A DNA stretch of 64,000 bases from an uncultured Ectothiorhodospiraceae bacterium (GTDB taxonomy: Bacteria > Pseudomonadota > Gammaproteobacteria > CAMYNG01), in the NCBI GenBank assembly GCA_947259765.1, contig CAMYNG010000006.1:1-64000 (forward strand). Direction: 5' to 3'. Shown one piece after another: positions 26,617-35,269 of this stretch. The notes under the pieces are model-generated. The model did not search any database. It had not been told where the DNA came from and saw only the letters and a program-made list of their open reading frames with translations. Every line of letters starts with the position of its first letter. The stretch's first letter is position 1. Both the position numbers and the translations under genes were made by a program.

Positions 26617-29085
26617 GTGCTCCCGACGCGGCCGCCGCTGTTTGCCATTGTTCTGGTCTCGGCCAGTGCGTTGGCGTATGAAGTGTTACTGCTACGCCTG
26701 TTTTCAATCATTCAATGGCATAACTTTGCCTACATGGTCATAAGCCTGGCCCTGCTGGGCTATGCAGCGAGTGGGACATTTCTTTCCCTGACACAGCAGC
26801 GCTGGCGTAAGGATTTTCCGCGAATATTCACGGCAAACATTGTTTTGTTCAGCCTTTCGGCCGTAGTCTGTTTTTTACTGGCGCAGCAAATACCGTTCAA
26901 TCCCGAACAGGTTTTGTGGGATACCACTCAACCGCTGTATCTAACGCTAATTTATCTGCTCCTCACTGTACCGTTTTTTTTTGCCGCTAACTGTATTGCT
27001 TTGAGCCTGGCCTGTTTTGGCCGTGATATCGCTCGCGTTTATGCAATGGATCTTCTGGGTGCAGGCTTGGGTAGTCTTGCCGTTATTGGCCTGCTGTTCA
27101 TTGCTTTCCCTAACACTGTTCTAGTTCTAATAAGTGTATTGGCGTTGCTTGCGGCGATAGTGGGCCAATGGGAGATGCGACAAGCGCGCTTCGTTAGCGT
27201 GATACCCGTTGCCTTGCTGGCGGGTGTTTTACTCACGCTTCCAGACAATTGGACGTCACTGAACATGTCGCCCTATAAATCACTTTCGCAGGCCTTGCAC
27301 GTATCCGGGACGCGTATTAGTGAGCAGCGCTCCAGTCCGTTGGGGTTGCTCAGTATTGTCGAAAGTCCCAACGTACCCTGGCGTTTTGCGCCGGGGCTCA
27401 GTTTCCACGCCACCACCGAACCACCGAAACAGCTTGGTGTGTTTACCGATGGCGACGCCATGACTGCAATTACTCACTACAACAACAACCCACTAACTTT
27501 AAGTTATCTTGCTCAGCAAACCTCTGCCTTACCTTATAGCCTCAGTACGCCTCGTCATGTCCTTGTACCCGGGGCAGGCGGAGGCGCCGGTCTGCTGCAG
27601 GCGCATTATTTCGGCGCCGAAAAAATCGAGGGTATCGAATTCAATCCACAATTGGTGAAAATGCTAACCCGTGACTATGCCGATTTTACCGGCAGATTTT
27701 TTACGCGGGAGGATGTCTCGTTGCATGTCAGCGAAGCACGCGGCTTTATCAGGTCCAGCGGAAAAAAATACGACCTGATACAACTTGCGTTCCTGGATTC
27801 CTTCGGCGCTTCATCGGCGGGGTTGTATTCTCTGAATGAAAATTACCTGTACACACAGGAATCAGTTCGTGATTTTGTGCGCCATCTGAAACCAAATGGA
27901 TACCTGGCAATTAGCCTGTGGGTCAAGGTGCCACCACGTGATATGCCGCGACTATTTACCACCGCAGTAGACGCTCTTGAACAACTCGGCACCGACGCCG
28001 AACAACAACTGATATTGATCCGTAGTTGGCAGACCAGCACTTTGCTAATAAAAAATGGAAACATAACAGGTTTGGAAATTAAAAATGCCCGGCGCTTTTG
28101 CAAACAAAATGGTTTCGACCTGGCATACTTCCCCGGCATAACACAAGATGATGCCAATCATTTTAATATACTTAACGAACCGTATTTTTTTAACGCGGCC
28201 ACAGCAATTCTGGGCAATGAACGTGAAGCGTATTTGCGCAACTACAAGTTTGATATACAGCCTACCACCGACGACCGGCCCTATTTCTTTCATACCTTAA
28301 AATGGTCAAGCCTGCGCGAGATTTTTCAGTTGCGTTACAAGGGCGGCATCGGCCTGATGGAATGGGGTTATGTGACGTTACTTGCAACCCTGTTACAAGC
28401 CGTTATCGCAAGCGTAGTATTTATTCTTTTACCGTTATGGTTTTTCAACCGTCGCCAGGCTGATCGCCACCCGGCAAGCAGCAACGCCCGCTACAAGTTG
28501 AAAGTGTTCGGCTATTTTTTTTCCATTGGGCTCGCCTTTTTATTCACCGAAATTGCGTTTATTCAAAAATTCATTCTGTTTTTACATCATCCGCTGTATG
28601 CCGCGGCAGTTGCACTGGCGAGTTTTCTCCTGTTTGCCGGTTTAGGCAGCGCTTATAGCCGCCGTTTCGTGGATCAACCAGATACCTGTCGTGCAACTAT
28701 TCGCATAATCCGCCGCGTGGTCCTTTTGATCGGCTTGGTCACAATGATTTACCTGCTCATGTTGGGGTCGGTATTCGAGGCATTGATCGCACTCCCCGTT
28801 TGGCAAAAGGCACTATTGGCGGTTTCCTTAATCGCACCGCTGGCTTTCTTGATGGGAATACCATTCCCGCTGGCGTTGTGCCAGGTAAGCGCGCAAGATA
28901 ACGCGCTTGTACCGTGGGCCTGGGCCATTAACGGTTGCGCCTCCGTGATCAGCGCGGTGCTCGCAACACTGTTTGCAATTCATTTCGGAATCTCGGTTGT
29001 TATTCTCCTGGCGTTTGGCTTGTATCTGCTTGCGTCTCTGCTCTTTCCCGAAAGTTCAAAACGGGCACGTATAGCGCCTTCCTGA
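26617..29085 (+). CDS. Membrane-embedded spermidine synthase-like protein
   Basis: 822 residues, GTG start 4 nt after pcm. The N-terminal about 210 residues hold six or seven membrane helices beginning FAIVLVSASALAYEVLLLRLFSIIQW, a signature of the fused spermidine-synthase-like family. The centre (about 300-500) is a soluble SAM/aminopropyltransferase fold: VLVPGAGGGAGLLQAHYFGAEKIEGIEFNPQLVKML and YDLIQLAFLDSFGASSAGLYSLNENYLYT. The C-terminal third has more helices, including FFSIGLAFLFTEIAFIQKFILFLHHPLYAAAVALASFLLFAGLGSAYSR. The polyamine-binding Asp pair is not clear, so the true substrate is open; it could be an amine aminopropylation or another small-molecule transfer at the membrane. 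Confidence 0.82.
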   Translation: MLPTRPPLFAIVLVSASALAYEVLLLRLFSIIQWHNFAYMVISLALLGYAASGTFLSLTQQRWRKDFPRIFTANIVLFSLSAVVCFLLAQQIPFNPEQVLWDTTQPLYLTLIYLLLTVPFFFAANCIALSLACFGRDIARVYAMDLLGAGLGSLAVIGLLFIAFPNTVLVLISVLALLAAIVGQWEMRQARFVSVIPVALLAGVLLTLPDNWTSLNMSPYKSLSQALHVSGTRISEQRSSPLGLLSIVESPNVPWRFAPGLSFHATTEPPKQLGVFTDGDAMTAITHYNNNPLTLSYLAQQTSALPYSLSTPRHVLVPGAGGGAGLLQAHYFGAEKIEGIEFNPQLVKMLTRDYADFTGRFFTREDVSLHVSEARGFIRSSGKKYDLIQLAFLDSFGASSAGLYSLNENYLYTQESVRDFVRHLKPNGYLAISLWVKVPPRDMPRLFTTAVDALEQLGTDAEQQLILIRSWQTSTLLIKNGNITGLEIKNARRFCKQNGFDLAYFPGITQDDANHFNILNEPYFFNAATAILGNEREAYLRNYKFDIQPTTDDRPYFFHTLKWSSLREIFQLRYKGGIGLMEWGYVTLLATLLQAVIASVVFILLPLWFFNRRQADRHPASSNARYKLKVFGYFFSIGLAFLFTEIAFIQKFILFLHHPLYAAAVALASFLLFAGLGSAYSRRFVDQPDTCRATIRIIRRVVLLIGLVTMIYLLMLGSVFEALIALPVWQKALLAVSLIAPLAFLMGIPFPLALCQVSAQDNALVPWAWAINGCASVISAVLATLFAIHFGISVVILLAFGLYLLASLLFPESSKRARIAPS

Positions 29086-29255
29086 ATGTCGTATACCCGA
29101 CATTAACGCGCTTGAAACATACCGCTGGTAGTCTGTGCGCGGTTTAAATTTCAGATTTGTGCGCGATTTGGTAGAAACTTCCCACGCCGGTCAATATCTT
29201 GTAGACTGCGCGGCGCGGGAAGCGCGGTGTACACAAAAAACATGGAGAAGGGACT

Positions 29256-29432
29256 ATGAGTACAAGCAGTGGAGCATGGGAACGCACAGCAATTATTTTT
29301 TTGGCGGTATTTACAGTCGGCGTAGTAACAGCCTCCTACGATGAAGAACCGACCTATGAAGAACCAACCTCGGTTCAGTCAGGTTCTACGGGTAAAGTTG
29401 AAACCAACCCGTCTGACAGTCTCGGGGGGTAA
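29256..29432 (+). CDS. Small single-span membrane protein (58 aa), missed by the ORF track
   Basis: ATG at 29256 with GGAGAAGGG upstream. Translation MSTSSGAWERTAIIFLAVFTVGVVTASYDEEPTYEEPTSVQSGSTGKVETNPSDSLGG. One hydrophobic helix (about residues 12-27) is followed by an acidic, Ser/Thr-rich tail containing the near repeat DEEPTY-EEPTS. It could be an inner-membrane single-span protein or an exported peptide with a non-cleaved signal. No homologue recognised. The good ribosome-binding site and clean reading frame support it, but it is too short for certainty. Confidence 0.55.
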   Translation: MSTSSGAWERTAIIFLAVFTVGVVTASYDEEPTYEEPTSVQSGSTGKVETNPSDSLGG

Positions 29433-29511
29433 CCTCGCCAGTCAACGAAACTCCAATTACTAAAATACATAATCAGTCGCAATAGCAGCCCGAATCGAGT
29501 TTTTAGGGCCT

Positions 29512-29541
29512 GACCGAGAGATCCACTCGGATCTCTCGGTC
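29512..29541. terminator. Perfect 12-bp hairpin between convergent genes
   Basis: GACCGAGAGATC and GATCTCTCGGTC pair perfectly around a 6-nt loop. There is no T-run on either side, so it may act as a bidirectional transcription barrier between the small membrane protein gene and the DsrE-like gene. Confidence 0.5.
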
Positions 29542-29579
29542 GCTACTCTCGCGTAAACTGCCAAATCCTTGACCGCGCC

Positions 29580-30008
29580 TTAGGGCCGCCAGTACTTATA
29601 TCCCTGCATTTGTAAACGAATCGCCTCCGGCGCACCGGCTGGTACGTAATCAACTTCCAGCGGAAATTGGTTTTCCTTCAGGTCCCAGGCTCGCATGCTG
29701 ATGCGGCAGGCCTTAAAGATCACGCCGCGGTTAGCCAGCTTCACAAGCAATTGTGACGTCTCCTTGTTGTTCGCCAGCAAGGCATGAATGCCCGCTTCAT
29801 AGGCCACCACTTCAATACGTAATTTGTCCTCACCGATATCATCCAGCACTTTGTCAATTTGCATGAAGGCACGTCGGTGACCGTAGTTATCGCCGCTGCG
29901 CGTTAGCTGCATGACGAAGGGCACGGACTCTTGGCCGGACTTTACGGACGGCGCAAGACCCGCAAGTAATGCGATGGACAATAGAAATACAAAAACTTGT
30001 GGTTTCAC
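29580..30008 (-). CDS. Exported DsrE-family protein
   Basis: 142 residues. Residues 1-24 (MKPQVFVFLLSIALLAGLAPSVKSG) form a signal peptide. The mature part fits the DsrE/DsrF-like fold: RAFMQIDKVLDDIGEDKLRIEVVAYEAGIHALLANNKETSQLLVKLANRGVIFKACRISMRAWDLKENQF. A single Cys in FKACRISM stands where DsrE-like sulfur carriers have their reactive Cys. Family members of this periplasmic type are common in sulfur-metabolising bacteria, but their role is not proven. Convergent with the small membrane protein gene upstream; divergent from the lipoprotein gene at 30200. Confidence 0.82.
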   Translation of the reverse strand: MKPQVFVFLLSIALLAGLAPSVKSGQESVPFVMQLTRSGDNYGHRRAFMQIDKVLDDIGEDKLRIEVVAYEAGIHALLANNKETSQLLVKLANRGVIFKACRISMRAWDLKENQFPLEVDYVPAGAPEAIRLQMQGYKYWRP

Positions 30009-30199
30009 CCTAAATTCCTCGTGTTGGCAATAGTCGCTTAAACCGCTATTTCTAAGTCCGCGTAGGAACTAAAAACGCAGGCGATGCCAATTCGACGTGC
30101 GCATTGGCAAAAAGTTTTGTCGCTATTGTAACCAAGCTCGAACCTTGCTCGTCTCTTTCCCCGGGTGCAACGCGATTTAATTTAAAACAGGGGATAAGC

Positions 30200-31486
30200 A
30201 TGCGTAATCTAAACACTTTTTTGATTGTTTCATTAACCGGTCTGCTGCTGGCCGCTTGTGGGGGCGGGGGTGATGGCGATCCGCCGCCCATCGCCGGCCC
30301 AGACAACCCGCCGGTGACCACGCCACCGGACGGAATCTCAGGGGTCGTGGTCGCACCGGACAGCCTCACCCCGGTGGCTGGTGCGACGATTTTTGTTGCC
30401 GTGAACGAGGCCACGGCCCAGGACTTGACGGCCACCTCAGGATTAGCTTCCAAGGCAATGTCGGCCGCGATCGAGATTGCCTGCCCACCGCCAACTGAGA
30501 ATTACCTCGTTTACACCTGCTCCAAATCCGACGGCAGTTTTGTGCTGGACACCAAAGATCTATCGGCAACCGAGATGACTTTAAGCATTAAAAAGAGCTT
30601 CTTCAGCAAAACGGTTCCTGTCACGCTTGAGAACGGTATTGCCGCGCTGGGTAATGTTGCCCTGCCCGCCGACCCGGCAGCCGGGGCCGCCCGCTTTGCG
30701 GTAGTGCAGGGTTTGTTTGACCGCATGGAAGACATTTTAGCGAAAATGGGCATGGGTCAGTTGGATATGACCACGTATCAATTGGTGCCCGGCAGCGAAA
30801 CTTTTGCCCTGCTGGCAGACATGACGCCGCTGTTCATGGATGCCGATGCCGATGGTAAACCGGACATCTATCAGTTTGATGTGGTGTTTATCAACTGTGG
30901 CCAAATAAGTGAAATCGAAATTCTCGCTAACGCCACCTACCGTCAAGTGCTTGCGGATTACGTAACTCAAGGCGGTGTGTTGTATGTAACCGACCAGGCC
31001 TATGATTTTGTCGAGCAGGTGTTTCCGGATTATATCGATTTTCTTGGCGAAGATGCGGTACCCGCAAACACACCTGAGGGCTTGAACCAGGCACAACTGG
31101 GATTTGGCAACATTAACGTCACTGCAAATGTCGGAAATTCTCTACTCAGTCAGTGGTTGGCAACCGTAACCTGTACCGACGGCCCGTGCGTAAATCCGGA
31201 CGGCACCGTCGCCATCGCCGGGTTCCTGTCCGCCTGGACGGTCTTCAACGGCAGTCATGCCGCACAATCCGCCAATGTTACGAGCTGGGTCAATGGACCG
31301 GTAAGCTGGTTTAATATTCTTGACCCTACCTCACCGAATACACAGGGCGACAAGCCGTTAACCGTGACCCTGAAAATCGGCAACGGCAAGGTGCTATTTT
31401 CCTCGTATCACACCGACGAACTGCTACCGAGTGCCGGCTTTCACCCGCAAGAACGCATTCTGCAGTACTTGGTATTTGAATTGTAA
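30200..31486 (+). CDS. Large lipoprotein, N-terminal carboxypeptidase-regulatory-like region
   Basis: 428 residues from ATG at 30200, with AGGGG 7 nt upstream. The lipobox is clear (MRNLNTFLIVSLTGLLLAAC, Cys about 20), followed by a Gly/Asp/Pro linker. A short beta-rich region (GISGVVVAPDSLTPVAGATIFVAVNEATAQDL...SFVLDTKDLSATEMTLSIKK) resembles a carboxypeptidase regulatory-like/Ig fold. The rest (about 190-428) has an alpha/beta look with VFINCGQISEIEILANATYRQVLADYVTQGGVLYVTDQAYDFVEQVFPDYI and ends GKVLFSSYHTDELLPSAGFHPQERILQYLVFEL, similar to glutamine-amidotransferase-like or ThuA-like folds. I do not recognise a known family. It lies 79 bp upstream of the sigma-factor fusion, so the two may share regulation. 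Confidence 0.75.
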   Translation: MRNLNTFLIVSLTGLLLAACGGGGDGDPPPIAGPDNPPVTTPPDGISGVVVAPDSLTPVAGATIFVAVNEATAQDLTATSGLASKAMSAAIEIACPPPTENYLVYTCSKSDGSFVLDTKDLSATEMTLSIKKSFFSKTVPVTLENGIAALGNVALPADPAAGAARFAVVQGLFDRMEDILAKMGMGQLDMTTYQLVPGSETFALLADMTPLFMDADADGKPDIYQFDVVFINCGQISEIEILANATYRQVLADYVTQGGVLYVTDQAYDFVEQVFPDYIDFLGEDAVPANTPEGLNQAQLGFGNINVTANVGNSLLSQWLATVTCTDGPCVNPDGTVAIAGFLSAWTVFNGSHAAQSANVTSWVNGPVSWFNILDPTSPNTQGDKPLTVTLKIGNGKVLFSSYHTDELLPSAGFHPQERILQYLVFEL

Positions 31487-31512
31487 AACGCTAGGGTAAG
31501 GCGGGATGGATT

Positions 31513-31541
31513 CCTGCCCGGTTCTTTCGGGCAGGACGTTT
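31513..31541 (+). terminator. Hairpin with short T-run after the lipoprotein gene
   Basis: CCTGCCCG and CGGGCAGG pair over 8 bp around a GTTCTTT loop, then ACGTTTT follows. It lies 27 nt past the lipoprotein stop and 25 nt before the sigma-factor gene, so it would lower read-through. Confidence 0.55.
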
Positions 31542-31565
31542 TAAATCAGTAGGGACTTTCCGATT

Positions 31566-34142
31566 ATGGCTAATAACAAACGTTCTGCGCTCGAAGTACT
31601 TTATATCGAATACAAGGACCACATTTACAACTATATATATAGACTGTGCAGCAACCCGGATCTCGCGCAGGATGTGGTGCAGCAAACGTTTCTGAAGCTA
31701 ATGCATGATCCGAATCTTGGTTCCCTGAGCCACCCCAAGGCCTACCTGTTTACCATCGCACGCAACACCCTGTACGACCAGTGGAAGAAAAAACGCGAGG
31801 TGTTACTTGCGAACGACGATCAGGAGGAGACCGGTCGCATGGTCGATGATATAAATCCATCACCACAGGAACAGGTACAGGAATCCGACCTGCAGAAAAA
31901 GGTCGCCGGCTACATTAATTCACTACCGGAAAAATCCCGCGAGCTAATGGTATTGCGCTATACCGAAGACATGTCCGTCAAAGAAATCTCTCATGTTACC
32001 GGCCGCAGTCTCTCGGATGTCAAGGTCAATTTACACCGCGCACGTCTTCGCTTTGATCAAGGTTTTACCCAGCACATGTATGCCAAGGTGGCGGCCTCGC
32101 GCGATAATTGCCGGGAACTTACGGCTTTGTTAGCACCCTATGACGATGAACTACCGGCCGATCAATTACCGCTGGTGGAACAACATTTGGTGTCTTGCAG
32201 CGTTTGCGCGGAAGACGCACAAGAAATGAAGCGCGCGCGCCAACTTTTCGCAACGCTACCCCTTATTGCGGCACCGCTCGCCCTGGATGCCGCCTTTAAC
32301 AAGGCCGTTGCGGCCGAGCTTGGCACCGCAGTTGGAAGTGCTGTGGGTACTACCGTCGGTGGTACGGCTTCCGGCGGCGCTGCGGTTACCAGTACTTCGG
32401 CGGCGGTCGGCAAAACCCTGGGCACCAAGGTAGCCGCCGGTGTTCTGGTCGCGGCTCTTGGCGGAGGGGCAGCCTACCTGGCAACAAAACCGGAGATTGA
32501 AAACGGCAGTGCCACACCGACCGAGGTTGCCGGTACAAACACCGCCGTCGGTCAGGCCGGCAGTGTGCCGATCAGGACGGCTGCACGCCTCACAGCAAAT
32601 GATGAAAAACTGGCAAGCGGTGTACACTGGACAGCCCATCGGCTGGACGCATCGCCGGACAGTCCGGCAACACCGAAGTGGGTCACCTCCAGCAACTCCT
32701 CGGAGCCAGTTTTCAAACTGGCGCCGGGACAATACCTGCTTACGGCACGCTATGGTGAGGCCCAGCAACAGAAACTTATTACGGTTGATAGCGACACACC
32801 ACAAGAACTGGATTTTGTACTCGGTGCCGGATTTTTACAGACAACGACACGCCTTAGTCCGGATTCTCAACCCTTGGACAGCGGCGTTAGATATACCGTG
32901 CATGAGGCCTTGCCCGACAAAGACGGCAAGTACAAGTATGTCACCGCGATTTCAACTAATTCCGGCGCCTCCCGGCTACCTGCCGGTCGTTACCGGATCA
33001 CTGCCCGCACGGCCAACAACGCAGAAACCAGCCAGGAGTTTGAAGTGCTTGCGGGTAAACGTACCGACGTCGATCTCGTATTGCAGTCAGGTTATCTTCA
33101 GTTGGGTGCACGCCTGACTCCAAAAGGCCCACTGCTGGAACAAGGCGTGAAGTTCAACATCTACAGCGCTGAGCCGGATTCACAGGGCAAATACACGTAT
33201 ATAACTCAAACCCGTCCAAACAGCCCAGCAGTCAGCCTCGCGGCAGGCCACTATCGCATTGAAACAAGCTACGGCCGTAACAGCAAAAATGTTGTTGGCG
33301 ATCTGGAAGTAAAGGCCGGTGAACGTACCGTACATGACGATATCGTTTTGGGCAGCGGGTTTCTCCAGCTCGGTGCTCGTCTGGCGCAAGGCGCGCCATT
33401 GCTAAAAAGTAAGGTAAAGTTCAATGTCTACCATGCCGAGCAAAAACCGGATGGCAAATTCGATTATGTCACTCAGCTCTATCCTAACAGCGGTCCCGTT
33501 AGTTTGGCGGCAGGACACTACCGCGTTGAATCAAGTTTCGGTCGCAACGGTAAACATCTTGTGGAAGATCTGGAAGTCAAGGCCGGAGAAAAAACCGAGT
33601 ATAACGATATTGTGCTCAACAGCGGCTTCCTTGAGCTTGGTGCACGTCTGGCGCCCGGCGGTCCGTTACTTAACAAAGACGTCAAGTTCAATATCTACTA
33701 TGCAAAACCGGAGGTAACCGGCAAGTACAAATACATCGCCCAGCTTTATCACAACAGTGGGCCCGTCAGTTTTGCGGCGAATCGTTATCGGGTTGAGGCG
33801 GTTTATGGCACTAACGGCAAGCAGACAACTGAGGTCACGGTCACTCCCGGCAAAAAAACCACGCAAAAAAATATTGTTTTGAACGCCGGTTTATTAAAGT
33901 TGAGTGCCTTTTCGAAAGGTCAAAAAACCGAATTGAAAAAGGATGTGAAATTCAACATATATTCTGACAGCACCGACGCAGCCGGCAAACGCAAATATCT
34001 GGCGCAGACCTATCCGGGCAGGAAACCGGCAAAACTTGCTGCGGGTACCTATTACATTACGGCTATCCAAAAAGACAAGCAGGTTAGCAAGCAGGTGACA
34101 GTGAAGGCGGGTAAAACCGTTGATGTTAAGCTGATGCTTTAG
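31566..34142 (+). CDS. ECF sigma factor fused to zinc-finger anti-sigma domain, membrane helix and six tandem repeats
   Basis: 858 residues in one uninterrupted frame. Residues 1-165 form an ECF sigma factor: region 2 (IYNYIYRLCSNPDLAQDVVQQTFLKLM, PKAYLFTIARNTLYDQWKKKR) and region 4 (LPEKSRELMVLRYTEDMSVKEISHVTGRSLSDVKVNLHRARLRF). Residues about 180-220 are a zf-HC2 anti-sigma domain with the HxxxCxxC set (VEQHLVSCSVC). A Gly/Ala/Thr-rich linker leads to one membrane helix (about 288-306, KVAAGVLVAALGGGAAYLA). Residues about 338-858 hold six repeats of about 78-89 residues, each with a [AT]RL start, a VKFNIY-like strand, a PNS-x-x-VSLAAGHYR strand and an AG-[KE]-[RKT]-T...IVL end. The last strand reads FLQLGARL in the middle copies. 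The layout predicts a membrane-tethered sigma factor whose outer repeats control release. Repeats 3-5 are most alike, which suggests recent duplication. Confidence 0.87.
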   Translation: MANNKRSALEVLYIEYKDHIYNYIYRLCSNPDLAQDVVQQTFLKLMHDPNLGSLSHPKAYLFTIARNTLYDQWKKKREVLLANDDQEETGRMVDDINPSPQEQVQESDLQKKVAGYINSLPEKSRELMVLRYTEDMSVKEISHVTGRSLSDVKVNLHRARLRFDQGFTQHMYAKVAASRDNCRELTALLAPYDDELPADQLPLVEQHLVSCSVCAEDAQEMKRARQLFATLPLIAAPLALDAAFNKAVAAELGTAVGSAVGTTVGGTASGGAAVTSTSAAVGKTLGTKVAAGVLVAALGGGAAYLATKPEIENGSATPTEVAGTNTAVGQAGSVPIRTAARLTANDEKLASGVHWTAHRLDASPDSPATPKWVTSSNSSEPVFKLAPGQYLLTARYGEAQQQKLITVDSDTPQELDFVLGAGFLQTTTRLSPDSQPLDSGVRYTVHEALPDKDGKYKYVTAISTNSGASRLPAGRYRITARTANNAETSQEFEVLAGKRTDVDLVLQSGYLQLGARLTPKGPLLEQGVKFNIYSAEPDSQGKYTYITQTRPNSPAVSLAAGHYRIETSYGRNSKNVVGDLEVKAGERTVHDDIVLGSGFLQLGARLAQGAPLLKSKVKFNVYHAEQKPDGKFDYVTQLYPNSGPVSLAAGHYRVESSFGRNGKHLVEDLEVKAGEKTEYNDIVLNSGFLELGARLAPGGPLLNKDVKFNIYYAKPEVTGKYKYIAQLYHNSGPVSFAANRYRVEAVYGTNGKQTTEVTVTPGKKTTQKNIVLNAGLLKLSAFSKGQKTELKKDVKFNIYSDSTDAAGKRKYLAQTYPGRKPAKLAAGTYYITAIQKDKQVSKQVTVKAGKTVDVKLML

Positions 34143-34207
34143 CGCTGCCCGGAACACGTCATTCTGGCGCATGCTAAAAACCAGTCTGTTTCTGTTTAAT
34201 TAGTGGA

Positions 34208-34225
34208 CTCCGGCATTCGCCGGAG
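34208..34225. repeat. REP-like hairpin
   Basis: CTCCGGC-ATTC-GCCGGAG is a perfect 7-bp stem and belongs to the same family as the units at 22.2 and 24.2 kb. A half unit (CATTCTGGCGCATGC) lies 50 bp upstream. It lies 65 nt after the sigma-fusion stop. Confidence 0.6.
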
Positions 34226-34396
34226 TAACGAACCGGAGCTTAGCCGGCAGTATCTTGGCAGCGGCATAGATCTGGTTACGTCGTTCCGAAGTAAAATCCC
34301 TCTTTATACAAAGGGTCTCTGTTTGTTCACAGCGCAAATTGGTCCATAATGGCGCACACTTGTTTACCACACCAAAACGAACTGGCTGGAAATTTT

Positions 34397-35209
34397 ATGA
34401 CCGCGCCTGCACTAAAACCGGAAGAGTATTTTATAAAGGAAGAGCCCTATTACGAGCCCGTTGGCGACGAAATAGAAATCTTTCAGGCGGCTTTTGAGCA
34501 AAAGCTACCCGTATTACTCAAAGGGCCAACCGGTTGTGGCAAAACCCGTTTTATGGAACATATGGCCTGGCGGCTGAAAAAGCCGCTGATCACGGTATCT
34601 TGTCATGATGACCTGACAGCGTCTGATCTGGTAGGACGTTTTTTGGTCAAAGGTGGTGAGACGATCTGGGTCGACGGACCACTTACCCGCGCCGCCCGCA
34701 GCGGTGCGATTTGTTATCTGGATGAGGTCGTTGAGGCGCGCAAAGACACCACCGTGGTGATTCATCCGCTGGCCGACGACCGCCGTGTACTACCGATAGA
34801 AAAGCTCGGTGAAATTGTAGAGGCGCCGGACGATTTTTGTTTGGCCATTTCCTATAACCCGGGCTACCAGAGCGTGCTAAAGGATTTAAAACAAAGTACC
34901 CGCCAACGTTTCGTTGCGCTGGAGTTTGACTACCCGGCGGCGGAACTCGAAACCAATATTGTCGCGCGTGAAACCGGCGTCAGTCACGAAATTGCGGCAA
35001 AACTGGTCAAATTTGCCGGCATGACGCGAAATCTCAAAGGCAGCGGCCTTGAAGAAGGCGCCAGCACTCGCTTACTGGTCCACGCAGCAAAACTGATCGG
35101 TACCGGTGTCTCTCCTGTCGCGGCGTGCCAATCAGCCATTGCACAGGCACTTACCGATGATACCGAAATGTTGGCTGCGGTGAGCGAACTCTCCTCATCC
35201 TTGTTCTAG
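34397..35209 (+). CDS. CbbQ/NirQ/NorQ-family MoxR-type AAA+ ATPase
   Basis: 270 residues from ATG at 34397 (GGAAATTTT just upstream), a typical length. The Walker [25 protein letters not shown] (about 40-62), Walker [32 protein letters not shown], and sensor region [31 protein letters not shown] are all intact. CbbQ-type ATPases form a ring with a vWA partner (CbbO or NorD) and restart inhibited RuBisCO or activate nitric oxide reductase. The partner gene follows 60 nt later. Neither rubisco nor nor genes are in the window, and the sequence shows features of both CbbQ and NorQ, so the target enzyme is not decided. Confidence 0.88.
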   Translation: MTAPALKPEEYFIKEEPYYEPVGDEIEIFQAAFEQKLPVLLKGPTGCGKTRFMEHMAWRLKKPLITVSCHDDLTASDLVGRFLVKGGETIWVDGPLTRAARSGAICYLDEVVEARKDTTVVIHPLADDRRVLPIEKLGEIVEAPDDFCLAISYNPGYQSVLKDLKQSTRQRFVALEFDYPAAELETNIVARETGVSHEIAAKLVKFAGMTRNLKGSGLEEGASTRLLVHAAKLIGTGVSPVAACQSAIAQALTDDTEMLAAVSELSSSLF

Positions 35210-35269
35210 CTAAACAGGCAATCGTTATTCATTTTTGCTGAACCAGGAAACAACCCGACGATTGCGCCT

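Noticed and set aside
32256-32804. 182-aa minus-strand ORF
   Set aside because: Shadow of the Ala/Gly/Thr-rich linker and first repeats of the sigma-factor fusion.
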